Of a stretch of DNA of 64,000 nucleotides, positions 58,451 to 64,000 are shown piece after piece (position 1 is the stretch's first letter; each line of letters opens with the position of its first letter). The notes below the pieces were generated by a model that saw nothing but the letters and a program-made list of their open reading frames with translations, searched no databases and was not told where the DNA came from. The DNA comes from a virus. The position numbers and the translations under genes are program-made. The stretch spans positions 87,378-151,377 of IMG/VR virus record IMGVR_UViG_3300036792_000267, one strand, 5' to 3'.

Positions 58451-58489
58451 GGTGAGCGTAGCAACCCAACGATCTAGGGCAGGCACCCA

Positions 58490-58795
58490 ATGAGCTACGG
58501 CAGGAACTACCGCAAGCCGACCCAAGCCGCGCGCACCACTACCGGGCGAACCGCGCTGGTCACGCCGCGGCAGATGTCCGCACTCGGCAAGATGGCAGCT
58601 GAGCACGGGTTCACCAGCGGTTCGGCGCTACTGTGCGACGTCGCGTCATGTGACGTTGCCGAGCTTGGCCGCAAGAGCCGGCCGGTAGTGCAAATGTTCG
58701 TTGACCAGGCATTCGAGCGCTACGGTCGCAACGCGCAGCCTCGCGCTTCCCGCGGCCGGTGTGAAGATGCCCCGTGCTGCGGATGCTGTGAGTAG
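58490..58795 (+). CDS. Unknown protein with Cys-rich end
   Basis: The 101-residue product starts after TAGGGCAGGCACCCA. Helical middle (TPRQMSALGKMAAEHGF) and a Cys-rich tail (CEDAPCCGCCE) that may bind metal. No family is recognised. Confidence 0.65.
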   Translation: MSYGRNYRKPTQAARTTTGRTALVTPRQMSALGKMAAEHGFTSGSALLCDVASCDVAELGRKSRPVVQMFVDQAFERYGRNAQPRASRGRCEDAPCCGCCE

Positions 58796-58804
58796 GGGAA
58801 CGTC

Positions 58805-59137
58805 ATGAGCTACACAGACCGGGCAGGCATCGACTCCCGCGCAAACAGCGCGCTGTGCCGTATCGAGCTAATCCTTGCTGACCGCGCCACGGCGCCGGCA
58901 GTACGCCTCGCGCTCATTGCGGAGGTCATGGCGGGTGAGCCTATCCTCACTGACACAGGCTCACCCGCGGCGTTCACGGTCCGCGCAGAGCTTGCGCGCC
59001 ACCACCGTAACCGGGAATACGCTGACCAGCGTGCGCATGACGTCGCGTGGATGACTGCAGCGGAGCGCGCCGAGCATGACAGCGCCGGCGCCACCCTGCT
59101 GCGCGAGCTGCGCAACGCGCGCGGGATCGACGCGTGA
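58805..59137 (+). CDS. Unknown helical protein
   Basis: The 110-residue product is largely helical (SALCRIELILADRATAPAV, ELARHHRNREYADQRAHDV). ATG has weak ribosome site TAGGGGAACGTC. No family is recognised. Confidence 0.6.
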   Translation: MSYTDRAGIDSRANSALCRIELILADRATAPAVRLALIAEVMAGEPILTDTGSPAAFTVRAELARHHRNREYADQRAHDVAWMTAAERAEHDSAGATLLRELRNARGIDA

Positions 59138-59141
59138 CGTC

Positions 59142-59357
59142 ATGAGCGGCTACACAGACGTTAAGGGCACTGTTCACCTGGTGAGCGTCGACCGCGCGCA
59201 CCATGACTACTGGACCGCGGCCGGCGAGCTAAAAGCCGCGTGCTCGTGCGGGTGGTGGGATCATCACTCTTACAGTGCCGGCGGAGAAGAGTTCGCGCGG
59301 ATGAAACTCCAGTTCCGCGCGACTGACCACGTTCCTGAGCTAGCCGCGCGAGCTTGA
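59142..59357 (+). CDS. Unknown small protein with Cys pair
   Basis: The 71-residue product contains ELKAACSCGWWDHHSY, a Cys/His cluster that may bind zinc. Its end overlaps promoter P28. Starts 5 nt after the preceding stop. Confidence 0.6.
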   Translation: MSGYTDVKGTVHLVSVDRAHHDYWTAAGELKAACSCGWWDHHSYSAGGEEFARMKLQFRATDHVPELAARA

Positions 59358-59381
59358 CTCAAGTCAAACCCTCACCTATGG
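59353..59381 (+). promoter_or_regulatory. Promoter P28 (double palindrome)
   Basis: TTGACT-N17-TATGGT with CTCACC/GGCGAG (one mismatch) around the -10; -35 palindrome as in P27. Drives the broken gene at 59420. Confidence 0.83.
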
Positions 59382-59419
59382 TGGCGAGCAAGGCAACCGA
59401 CTAGCGAGGCAGGCACCCA

Positions 59420-59751
59420 ATGAGCGACGCTTACTATCCCGCGGACGACATAGGCATGATGGCAGCAGGCCAGGCTGCGCTAGACCGCGAGCGCGCGAGC
59501 AAGCCGGCCGGCCCGTTCCCTGAGCGCGTGCTGACCGCGACGCGTGCGCGGCGAACGGGATCAAGTTCACGGAGCACGACGGGACCGCGCGCACGATGGC
59601 GGCCACGCGCGCCAACCACTGCGCGCAAGCGCGAGCCGGCTACTTCTACTGCGCGAGCACGCGCAACGACCCGTGCGGGACCATACCAGGCCAGCCGCAC
59701 GCTCACGTTTACTGCACTGCTGAGCAGTGCCTGGCGCCGCGCGAGGCGTAA
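59420..59751 (+). pseudogene. Frameshifted zinc-motif gene
   Basis: The first about 42 codons (MSDAYYPADDIGMMAAGQAA... up to RVLTAT) read well, after GCGAGGCAGGCACCCA. From about 59525-59550 the good reading moves to the -1 frame: ACAANGIKFTEHDGTARTMA... NHCAQARAGYFYC... CTAEQCLAPREA, ending at a TAA. The original frame becomes Arg/Thr-rich nonsense. The product would have about 111 residues with four or more Cys. A single-base indel, a sequencing error or a -1 frameshift could explain it; no classic slippery heptamer is seen. Confidence 0.6.
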
Positions 59752-59775
59752 GCTGGCTCAATCGTGTGAAAACAG

Positions 59776-59818
59776 GTCCCAGGCCTTCATTGGTGAAAGA
59801 TGGATGCCTGGGACTTTT
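59776..59818 (+). terminator. Rho-independent terminator
   Basis: 9-bp stem GTCCCAGGC with its complement at 59806-59814, followed by TTTT. Confidence 0.88.
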
Positions 59819-59841
59819 CACGTTCCCCTCGCCTGTACGCC

Positions 59842-59870
59842 TTGACTCCAGTCAAGCGACCGCCTATCGT
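59842..59870 (+). promoter_or_regulatory. Promoter P29
   Basis: TTGACT-N17-TATCGT; perfect palindrome CTTGACTCCAGTCAAG. Drives the gene at 59924. Confidence 0.87.
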
Positions 59871-59923
59871 GGCCACTGTGAGCGCGCACGGTGCGCGCCA
59901 CGTGTGACAACAGGGCAGGCACC

Positions 59924-60199
59924 ATGCAACCCCAGTTCCAGTCGCCAGACCATGAGCGTTCTTACCGGCTCGCTTGCAAGGCCGTTGCCTACGCGAGGCG
60001 CGAGACGTACCGCACCGTTGCCGCAGCGACCACGGCGGAACTGCGCGAGTGGGAGCGCGTCTACCGCGCGGAGGTACCCGGACCCGTTACCGGCGAGGCG
60101 CTAACTCACCTGCGCATGATGCGGGCAGTCGTCGCGCACCGTGCGCGCTCGCGCGCAGCGCAGCAGTTCCGCGCAGCCAGAAGGGCATCAAGGTCATGA
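59924..60199 (+). CDS. Small basic helical protein
   Basis: The 91-residue product starts after CAGGGCAGGCACC. Arg-rich helices (AYARRETYRTVAAATTAELR, AHRARSRAAQQFRAARRAS). Overlaps the next start. No family is recognised. Confidence 0.65.
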   Translation: MQPQFQSPDHERSYRLACKAVAYARRETYRTVAAATTAELREWERVYRAEVPGPVTGEALTHLRMMRAVVAHRARSRAAQQFRAARRASRS

Positions 60200-60591
60200 G
60201 CGAGTCACAGCGTTACGCGAGAGTCCCCGCGGACATGACGCGCGCCGGGTGGTCCCGCACGTCTGAGCACGTGGCGACAGCGGGCAGCGTGCAAGGACGC
60301 GGCACGTCGCAAGCCGCAGCGCTGGCAGAGCTAGGCGAGGTGCTAACCGCCATGGCGACTCGCGCGCAGCAAGCGCCGGCGTTCTACTGGGACGCGGATA
60401 ACCAGGCCTTGCACGTGGCGGTACCGGACGCGGTCGCGGGTGACTACTCGGCTTACATCGTGGTCATCGCTGACGGCGAGGCGCGGTTGTCCACGTGCGT
60501 AACCGGAGGGAAGGGCGCCCCGGAGAACGCTTTCGAGCATGCGGTGGGCATGGAACGCGTGGTGACCGGCCGCCGTACGGGTAAGCCGTAG
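60196..60591 (+). CDS. Unknown protein
   Basis: The 131-residue product has a helical middle (TSQAAALAELGEVLTAMATR), then a beta region (YIVVIADGEARLSTCVTGG). No family is recognised. Confidence 0.65.
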   Translation: MSESQRYARVPADMTRAGWSRTSEHVATAGSVQGRGTSQAAALAELGEVLTAMATRAQQAPAFYWDADNQALHVAVPDAVAGDYSAYIVVIADGEARLSTCVTGGKGAPENAFEHAVGMERVVTGRRTGKP

Positions 60592-60604
60592 CGCCTCGCA
60601 AGGC

Positions 60605-60638
60605 AAGCGCCCCCGGGAGACGTCTCCCGGGGGCGCTT
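60605..60638 (+). terminator. Rho-independent terminator
   Basis: Perfect 34-bp palindrome, AAGCGCCCCCGGGAGAC followed by its complement, then T. Confidence 0.9.
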
Positions 60639-60829
60639 TCACGTCCGGCCTGGTGAGCGTGATGGGGTCCGGGGGTGATGGGCGTAACGCCACGTCTCGT
60701 ATCTGGAAGCGCCGGCGTAACCACGCGTGCAAGGCCTCAACGAGCCACGTACGAGCCCTAGCGCCCTTCCCCGCGTGCCAGCAGACGCCTAACTGCGCAG
60801 CGTGGCGCTCCGCCCCTTACGGGCACCAT

Positions 60830-60858
60830 TTGACTCAAGTCAAGCGCTGACCTATCGT
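60830..60858 (+). promoter_or_regulatory. Promoter P30
   Basis: TTGACT-N17-TATCGT; palindrome TTTGACTCAAGTCAAG (one mismatch). Drives the gene at 60897. Confidence 0.85.
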
Positions 60859-60896
60859 GGCCAGTAAGCAACCGACTAGTACAGGGCAGGCACGCA

Positions 60897-61082
60897 ATGG
60901 AGTTCCGAAACAGGGAGACAGCTGCAGTCGTTGACTGTGCGAGGCGCGCGACACAGCGCGCGCTTGACCTGCTAGCGCAGGCTGACGGACTGGAGGCGCA
61001 CGCGTTCGCTAGCGCCGGCTCGCCATCGCGCGCAGCCATTGCCGCAACCATCAAGCACGTGCGCGAGGTGAGCAGGTCATGA
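60897..61082 (+). CDS. Unknown small helical protein
   Basis: The 61-residue product starts after CAGGGCAGGCACGCA. One long helix (AATQRALDLLAQADGLE-like composition). Overlaps the next start. Confidence 0.65.
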   Translation: MEFRNRETAAVVDCARRATQRALDLLAQADGLEAHAFASAGSPSRAAIAATIKHVREVSRS

Positions 61083-61351
61083 CTGTTTACGCCATACATG
61101 CGCAGGTCATCACCCACGCCGGCAACTTCAGCGGTAGTCGCGGCGTGCCCACGTTCTACCTTGACTCGCGCGTACAGGGCATCATCTCCCGTGAGCACGC
61201 GGCCAGCATCGCGCGCGAGATTCTTAACCCGCTCGGCACCATTGACCCTGCTGACCTGCGCGTCAGTGCCGTACCTGTTGACCCTGCGCGCGAGAGCGCC
61301 GAGCTAGACGAGTTCGTTCGCGTGCGCCTCGCCGGCTTGACAGCCTGGTAG
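61079..61351 (+). CDS. Unknown small protein
   Basis: The 90-residue product has a beta-rich N-terminus (VYAIHAQVITHAGNFSG) and helix (EHAASIAREILNPL). Its stop codon lies in the hairpin at 61343-61364. Confidence 0.65.
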   Translation: MTVYAIHAQVITHAGNFSGSRGVPTFYLDSRVQGIISREHAASIAREILNPLGTIDPADLRVSAVPVDPARESAELDEFVRVRLAGLTAW

Positions 61352-61396
61352 GCGCCTACCAGGCAAGCACCCTAGCGGCTATGCGCTAGGGTGCTT
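61343..61396 (+). terminator. Double hairpin terminator
   Basis: A 22-bp perfect palindrome (GCCTGGTAGGC plus complement, 61343-61364) is followed at once by AAGCACCCTAGCG with its complement at 61384-61396. Confidence 0.88.
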
Positions 61397-61400
61397 CCAC

Positions 61401-61429
61401 TTGTCTTGAGTCAAGCCATGCCCTACACT
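61401..61429 (+). promoter_or_regulatory. Promoter P31 (leaderless)
   Basis: TTGTCT-N17-TACACT with the shorter palindrome CTTGAGTCAAG. The start codon follows 7 nt after the -10 and no conserved block is present. Drives the gene at 61436. Confidence 0.75.
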
Positions 61430-61435
61430 GAGGTC

Positions 61436-61822
61436 ATGATGAACGATGCGGTAGCCAAGGCAGTGAAAGCTTCTAACGCGGCGTGCGAGGCACAGCAGAC
61501 GCTAGGCGTACTCTCGCCGGAGGCCATGCGGCTAACCGGCCTCATAGCGCCGCTGGTGCGCGTGCTCGATGATGACGGGCACAAAGCCTATAACCGCGCC
61601 ATCCGCGCCTATGCCCGCAACCGCGCGGTTGCGGGCACCATTGAGGCGGTAGGCGGCCAGCCTGCGCAGTTCGGTTACGAGAGCGCGCTTGCCATGGCAG
61701 CGGACATGCGCAAGCGCTTCCCTGCCGTAGGCAAGGCTGCCAGGGTAGCCACGGGCACAACTACGAACTACCGCACGCCAGCGCTTGACGATGCGGTACT
61801 GGAGGCGCTGGCAGCGTTCTAG
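61436..61822 (+). CDS. Unknown helical protein
   Basis: The 128-residue product starts at ATG 61436 (or the adjacent 61439), right at the expected transcript start. Helical (AYNRAIRAYARNRAVAGTI, ALAMAADMRKRFPAVGKAA). No family is recognised. Confidence 0.65.
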   Translation: MMNDAVAKAVKASNAACEAQQTLGVLSPEAMRLTGLIAPLVRVLDDDGHKAYNRAIRAYARNRAVAGTIEAVGGQPAQFGYESALAMAADMRKRFPAVGKAARVATGTTTNYRTPALDDAVLEALAAF

Positions 61823-61836
61823 CCTCGCTGCCAGGC

Positions 61837-61868
61837 AAGCGCCCTAGCGCATAGCCGCTAGGGCGCTT
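61837..61868 (+). terminator. Terminator, duplicate of 61365-61396
   Basis: AAGCGCCCTAGCG with its complement at 61856-61868. Differs from the earlier copy by a compensated A-T to G-C pair and a changed loop. Confidence 0.88.
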
Positions 61869-61872
61869 CCAC

Positions 61873-61901
61873 TTGTCTTGAGTCAAGCCATGCCTTACAC
61901 T
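61873..61901 (+). promoter_or_regulatory. Promoter P32
   Basis: TTGTCT-N17-TACACT, nearly identical to P31 but followed by the conserved leader (CAACCGAACGAGAGGCAGGC). Drives the gene at 61933. Confidence 0.8.
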
Positions 61902-61932
61902 GGCCGTAGGCAACCGAACGAGAGGCAGGCCC

Positions 61933-62118
61933 ATGGCTGCGGAAGACACTTACATGACGCACATCGCCAACGCGCGCACCACCGATGACGCCATGCGCAT
62001 CATTGCGCAGGTCCCGCCTCGCGTGGTCAAGCTCATGTATGACCTGCAAGGATTCGACCCTGAGGGACACGGGCCGGCGTGGCTGCGGCGCGAGGTAGTG
62101 CGCGAGGCACGCTCATGA
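61933..62118 (+). CDS. Unknown small protein
   Basis: The 61-residue product contains TDDAMRIIAQVPPRVVKLMY. ATG after GAGAGGCAGGCCC. Overlaps the next start. Confidence 0.65.
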   Translation: MAAEDTYMTHIANARTTDDAMRIIAQVPPRVVKLMYDLQGFDPEGHGPAWLRREVVREARS

Positions 62119-62276
62119 CCAGCATCGAAGCACGTCAGCAGGCAATCCTGGCAGGGGAGGCAGTGCTAGCGCGTGCGCTGGCTGCAGAGCACGCGGACAT
62201 GTGCGCATGGGTGCCTGGCCACAGCGCGGCGTGCGCCCCCTGGTGGCGTTCACCAGGGGGCGCACTGCTGTCTTGA
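62115..62276 (+). CDS. Small protein whose end is a terminator
   Basis: The 53-residue product has a helical start (SIEARQQAILAGEAVLARAL). Its last 15 codons are encoded by a 15-bp terminator hairpin, and its stop is in the P33 -35 box. Overlaps the preceding gene. Confidence 0.6.
   Translation: MTSIEARQQAILAGEAVLARALAAEHADMCAWVPGHSAACAPWWRSPGGALLS
62231..62265 (+). terminator. Terminator hairpin inside a coding end
   Basis: Perfect 15-bp stem GTGCGCCCCCTGGTG with its complement at 62251-62265 and a 5-nt loop. Confidence 0.8.
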
Positions 62277-62301
62277 CTCCAGTCAAGCCCATGGCTAGGG
62301 T
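62273..62301 (+). promoter_or_regulatory. Promoter P33 (leaderless)
   Basis: TTGACT-N17-TAGGGT; perfect palindrome CTTGACTCCAGTCAAG. The GTG start is 7 nt after the -10. The last copy of the family in the window. Confidence 0.82.
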
Positions 62302-62307
62302 GAGGTC

Positions 62308-62484
62308 GTGAGCGACACCACGTACACACCAGAGCAGACGCGCGAGGCGCGCAGCTGGCTTGCTGACTGCGCATGGGCAGACGCCACGCCTGATGACATC
62401 ATGGCGATGCCTGAGAGCGTCATATGGCGCGCTGTGGCCAGGCACTGTGACGGGGGCGTGGCAGGGTTCCTCGCGCTCGGCTAG
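62308..62484 (+). CDS. Unknown small protein
   Basis: The 58-residue product starts at GTG near the expected transcript start (leaderless). Contains EQTREARSWLADCAWADATP and ESVIWRAVARHC. No family is recognised. Confidence 0.6.
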   Translation: MSDTTYTPEQTREARSWLADCAWADATPDDIMAMPESVIWRAVARHCDGGVAGFLALG

Positions 62485-62761
62485 CGTCGCTCTGCGCGCC
62501 GCCGCGGCCCCCCCGTTCGACATGCTGCCACCCCGCGCGCCGGCGGGGTCCCGTCGTCCGGGTCCCATCGGTGAAGGTTGGAGGCTCGCCTCCGCGCCGG
62601 CTAAGTGTGTGTCCGCCCCCGCGCCGGAGAAACAAATGCCCGCGGGTCCCATCCAGCCTGCAAAATATAACTCTCTGTATACCAAAGTCTCACTTCCCCA
62701 CCGGCGGGATAAAAGATTTCGTAACCGTCCGTGAAAAACCGCCGGTGCCGTAGTACCTGGC
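62485..62761. other. Intergenic region with an AT-rich patch
   Basis: A GC-rich left half precedes an unusually AT-rich stretch (62661-62735, with AAAATATAAC and GATAAAAGATTT) that could hold a promoter. It also carries the repeated element at 62691-62749. No gene is visible. Confidence 0.5.
62691..62749 (+). repeat. Repeated upstream element, copy 1
   Basis: It contains CACCGGCGG (62699-62707) and its complement CCGCCGGTG (62739-62747) around an AT-rich core ending TCCGTGAAAAA. It lies just before the methyltransferase gene. Copy 2 is at 63486-63546. Confidence 0.6.
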
Positions 62762-63463
62762 ATGGGAGAAGTAATCCGGTTGCTCGACCTGGGGTGCTCG
62801 GCCGGGGGCACGTCGATGGGCTACTGGCTCGCCGGGCAGGACTCGGCTGCTCGCGGGGGCCCGTCAGTCGAGGTGACCGGGGTGGACATCGCGCCGCAGC
62901 CCCGTTACCCGTACCCCTTCAAGTTCATCCAGGGCGACGCCACGACCGTTGAGCTGGACGGGTACGACGTCTACGCCTCCTCGATGCCGTGCCACGACCA
63001 CACGCCCCTGAAGTCGGTGGCCGGGCTGGACGGCACCGGCTGGCTGCTAGGGGCGGTTCGCGAGCGCCTGGCGGCCACCGGCAAGCCCTACGTCATCGAG
63101 AACGTGCCCGGTGCCCCCATGCTGCCCGACCTGCGGCTGTGCGGCTGCATGCAGGACCCGCCGCTGCGGACTTACCGGCTGCGCTGGTTCGAGTTCAGCC
63201 CTCACCTGACGGGTCGCGTCCCGGCGCTGCCGCACCGCGACCACAGCGCGAGGACGGCGACCTCCCGGCGCCGTGAGCGGTGGGAGCAGGGCTGGCACGT
63301 GTCCATCACCGGCGACGTGGGCACGTACCTCGGGCCGCAGGCGATGGGCATCGACTGGATGACCGGCAACGAGCTGAGCCTGGCCGTGCCGCCCGCCTAC
63401 ACCAGGTACGTCGGGCGGTACCTCATCGAAGCCTGCCAGCGCGTGAAATATGACGCTCTGTAG
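62762..63463 (+). CDS. C5-cytosine DNA methyltransferase-like protein
   Basis: The 233-residue product has motif I LDLGCSAGGTSMGY (SAM binding), VDIAPQPRYP, the catalytic-type PC in SSMPCHDHTP (motif IV) and YVIENVPGAP (motif VI, ENV). A C-terminal motif (TGNELSLAVPPAYTRYVGRY) resembles motifs IX-X. It would methylate cytosine at C5, perhaps to protect phage DNA from restriction. It is shorter than full-length enzymes, with a reduced target-recognition region. No matching restriction enzyme is seen. Confidence 0.8.
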   Translation: MGEVIRLLDLGCSAGGTSMGYWLAGQDSAARGGPSVEVTGVDIAPQPRYPYPFKFIQGDATTVELDGYDVYASSMPCHDHTPLKSVAGLDGTGWLLGAVRERLAATGKPYVIENVPGAPMLPDLRLCGCMQDPPLRTYRLRWFEFSPHLTGRVPALPHRDHSARTATSRRRERWEQGWHVSITGDVGTYLGPQAMGIDWMTGNELSLAVPPAYTRYVGRYLIEACQRVKYDAL

Positions 63464-63485
63464 AGCTTTCAAGATCATTCTTACC

Positions 63486-63546
63486 TTCGCCCACCGGCCG
63501 GAGACCAAGGTTCGCTACGCTCCGTGAAAAAAGCCGCCGGAGTCCC
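63486..63546 (+). repeat. Repeated upstream element, copy 2
   Basis: Similar to copy 1: CCCACCGGC, an AGGTTCG core, TCCGTGAAAAA, then CCGCCGG. The stem is less perfect than in copy 1. It lies before the gene at 63579. Confidence 0.55.
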
Positions 63547-63578
63547 GTTCCTCTTGACCCGTGGCAAGATATATATCC

Positions 63579-63965
63579 ATGTGCTGCAACACCCACGCTG
63601 ACCGCGACGCGCTCGACCGCGCGCACCAGGTCGACGTTGACGCGCTCCTGGCCCCGTCCGAGGCCTGGCGGTGCCGCTGCTCGCAGACCTCCGCCCGGTG
63701 CCAGCGGAAGGCGACCGGCGAGGACCTGCTGTGCGACTGGTGCCGGACGGTCGACCACATGGCGTTCTGCGCGTCCGTCGTGGAGCCGTACGAGGCTGCA
63801 GTTCGCCCCTACGGCTCCGGTACCGACTTCTATGCCGCCGGGCGCGTCGGCGCATTTGAGTTCAGCCTGCCCCTGCGCTACGAGCGCTCGCTCATCGGGG
63901 ACTACCGCCTCGGGCTGCACGTTGCGCAGCCGCCGTCGCTGGTCATCGTTACCGGGATCGGCTGA
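63579..63965 (+). CDS. Cys-rich protein
   Basis: The 128-residue product begins MCCNTHADRDAL and has CRCSQTSARCQRKATG then CDWCRTVDH, a likely zinc-binding region. The second half is beta-rich. GTG 63561 in frame is an alternative start. A TTGACC box at 63554 has no well-spaced -10. Confidence 0.65.
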   Translation: MCCNTHADRDALDRAHQVDVDALLAPSEAWRCRCSQTSARCQRKATGEDLLCDWCRTVDHMAFCASVVEPYEAAVRPYGSGTDFYAAGRVGAFEFSLPLRYERSLIGDYRLGLHVAQPPSLVIVTGIG

Positions 63966-64000
63966 GTTCCTGCGCGACCGCCGCCGGCTCCGCTAGCCTC

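Larger units (their letters stand above)
60592..60896. other. Gap with terminator and promoter, no confident gene
   Basis: Contains a terminator (60605-60638) and P30. The frame from GTG 60653 has biased, basic composition, overlaps the promoter and lacks the conserved block. Confidence 0.45.

Noticed and set aside
59420-59845. A single 141-codon gene
   Set aside because: After about 42 codons this frame becomes Arg/Thr/Pro-rich with wrong codon bias, while the -1 frame reads well to an earlier stop.
60653-60850. A basic 65-codon gene
   Set aside because: Lies between a terminator and promoter P30, overlaps the promoter and lacks the conserved start block.
63554-63582. A 34th family promoter before the last gene
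   Set aside because: TTGACC is present but no -10 at 17-18 bp and only a decayed palindrome.

Overview
The window looks like about 64 kb of a large, high-GC actinobacteriophage genome. Codon use, the HrdB-type promoters and the transfer genes together suggest a Streptomyces or related host. Nearly all genes read left to right. Only two convincing genes are on the minus strand: a DivIVA-like protein and a GntR repressor. No integrase, terminase, capsid or polymerase gene is visible, and no tRNA or CRISPR array was found, so this is one internal part of a larger genome.

Region 1 (1-17.8 kb) is the tail module. It starts with the end of a gene in the tail-chaperone position, then an endonuclease VII-type HNH gene that may sit in an intron at the 5' end of the tape-measure gene. 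The tape measure itself is 2758 residues and carries an embedded lytic transglycosylase. A distal tail protein, several minor tail proteins and a 1808-residue hub or fibre protein follow, the last with fibronectin-like, carbohydrate-binding-like and 10-residue repeat regions.

Region 2 (17.8-24.1 kb) is accessory. It has a minus-strand DivIVA-domain protein, an RNA that can fold as a pseudoknot, and a block resembling the transfer region of Streptomyces conjugative elements: a GntR/KorSA-like repressor, a small HTH protein, a DUF2637-like membrane protein and a TraB/FtsK-like DNA translocase with four membrane helices.

Region 3 (24.1-62.5 kb) holds roughly 80 small genes, mostly of unknown function, in short overlapping transcription units. 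From 26.6 kb onward 33 copies of a promoter element recur. In most, the palindrome CTTGACTNNAGTCAAG overlaps a TTGACT -35 box, with a TAnnnT -10 box 17 or 18 bp further on. Most are followed by a conserved block, GAAGGGCAGGCAC, directly before the start codon, and many are preceded by a strong terminator. The result is a string of separately started units that one DNA-binding protein could switch together. This region also has an ECF-like sigma factor that runs in frame into the next gene, a roughly 740-nt gene-free and highly structured stretch ending in a 16-bp terminator (a candidate large non-coding RNA), a GIY-YIG-like protein, an HNH-AP2 endonuclease, a YdjM-like membrane protein, a SWIM zinc protein, a RepA/RecA-like ATPase and a DUF932 protein.

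Region 4 (62.5-64 kb) has a C5-cytosine methyltransferase-like gene and one more gene. Both are preceded by the same roughly 55-nt element, which is unlike the main promoter family.
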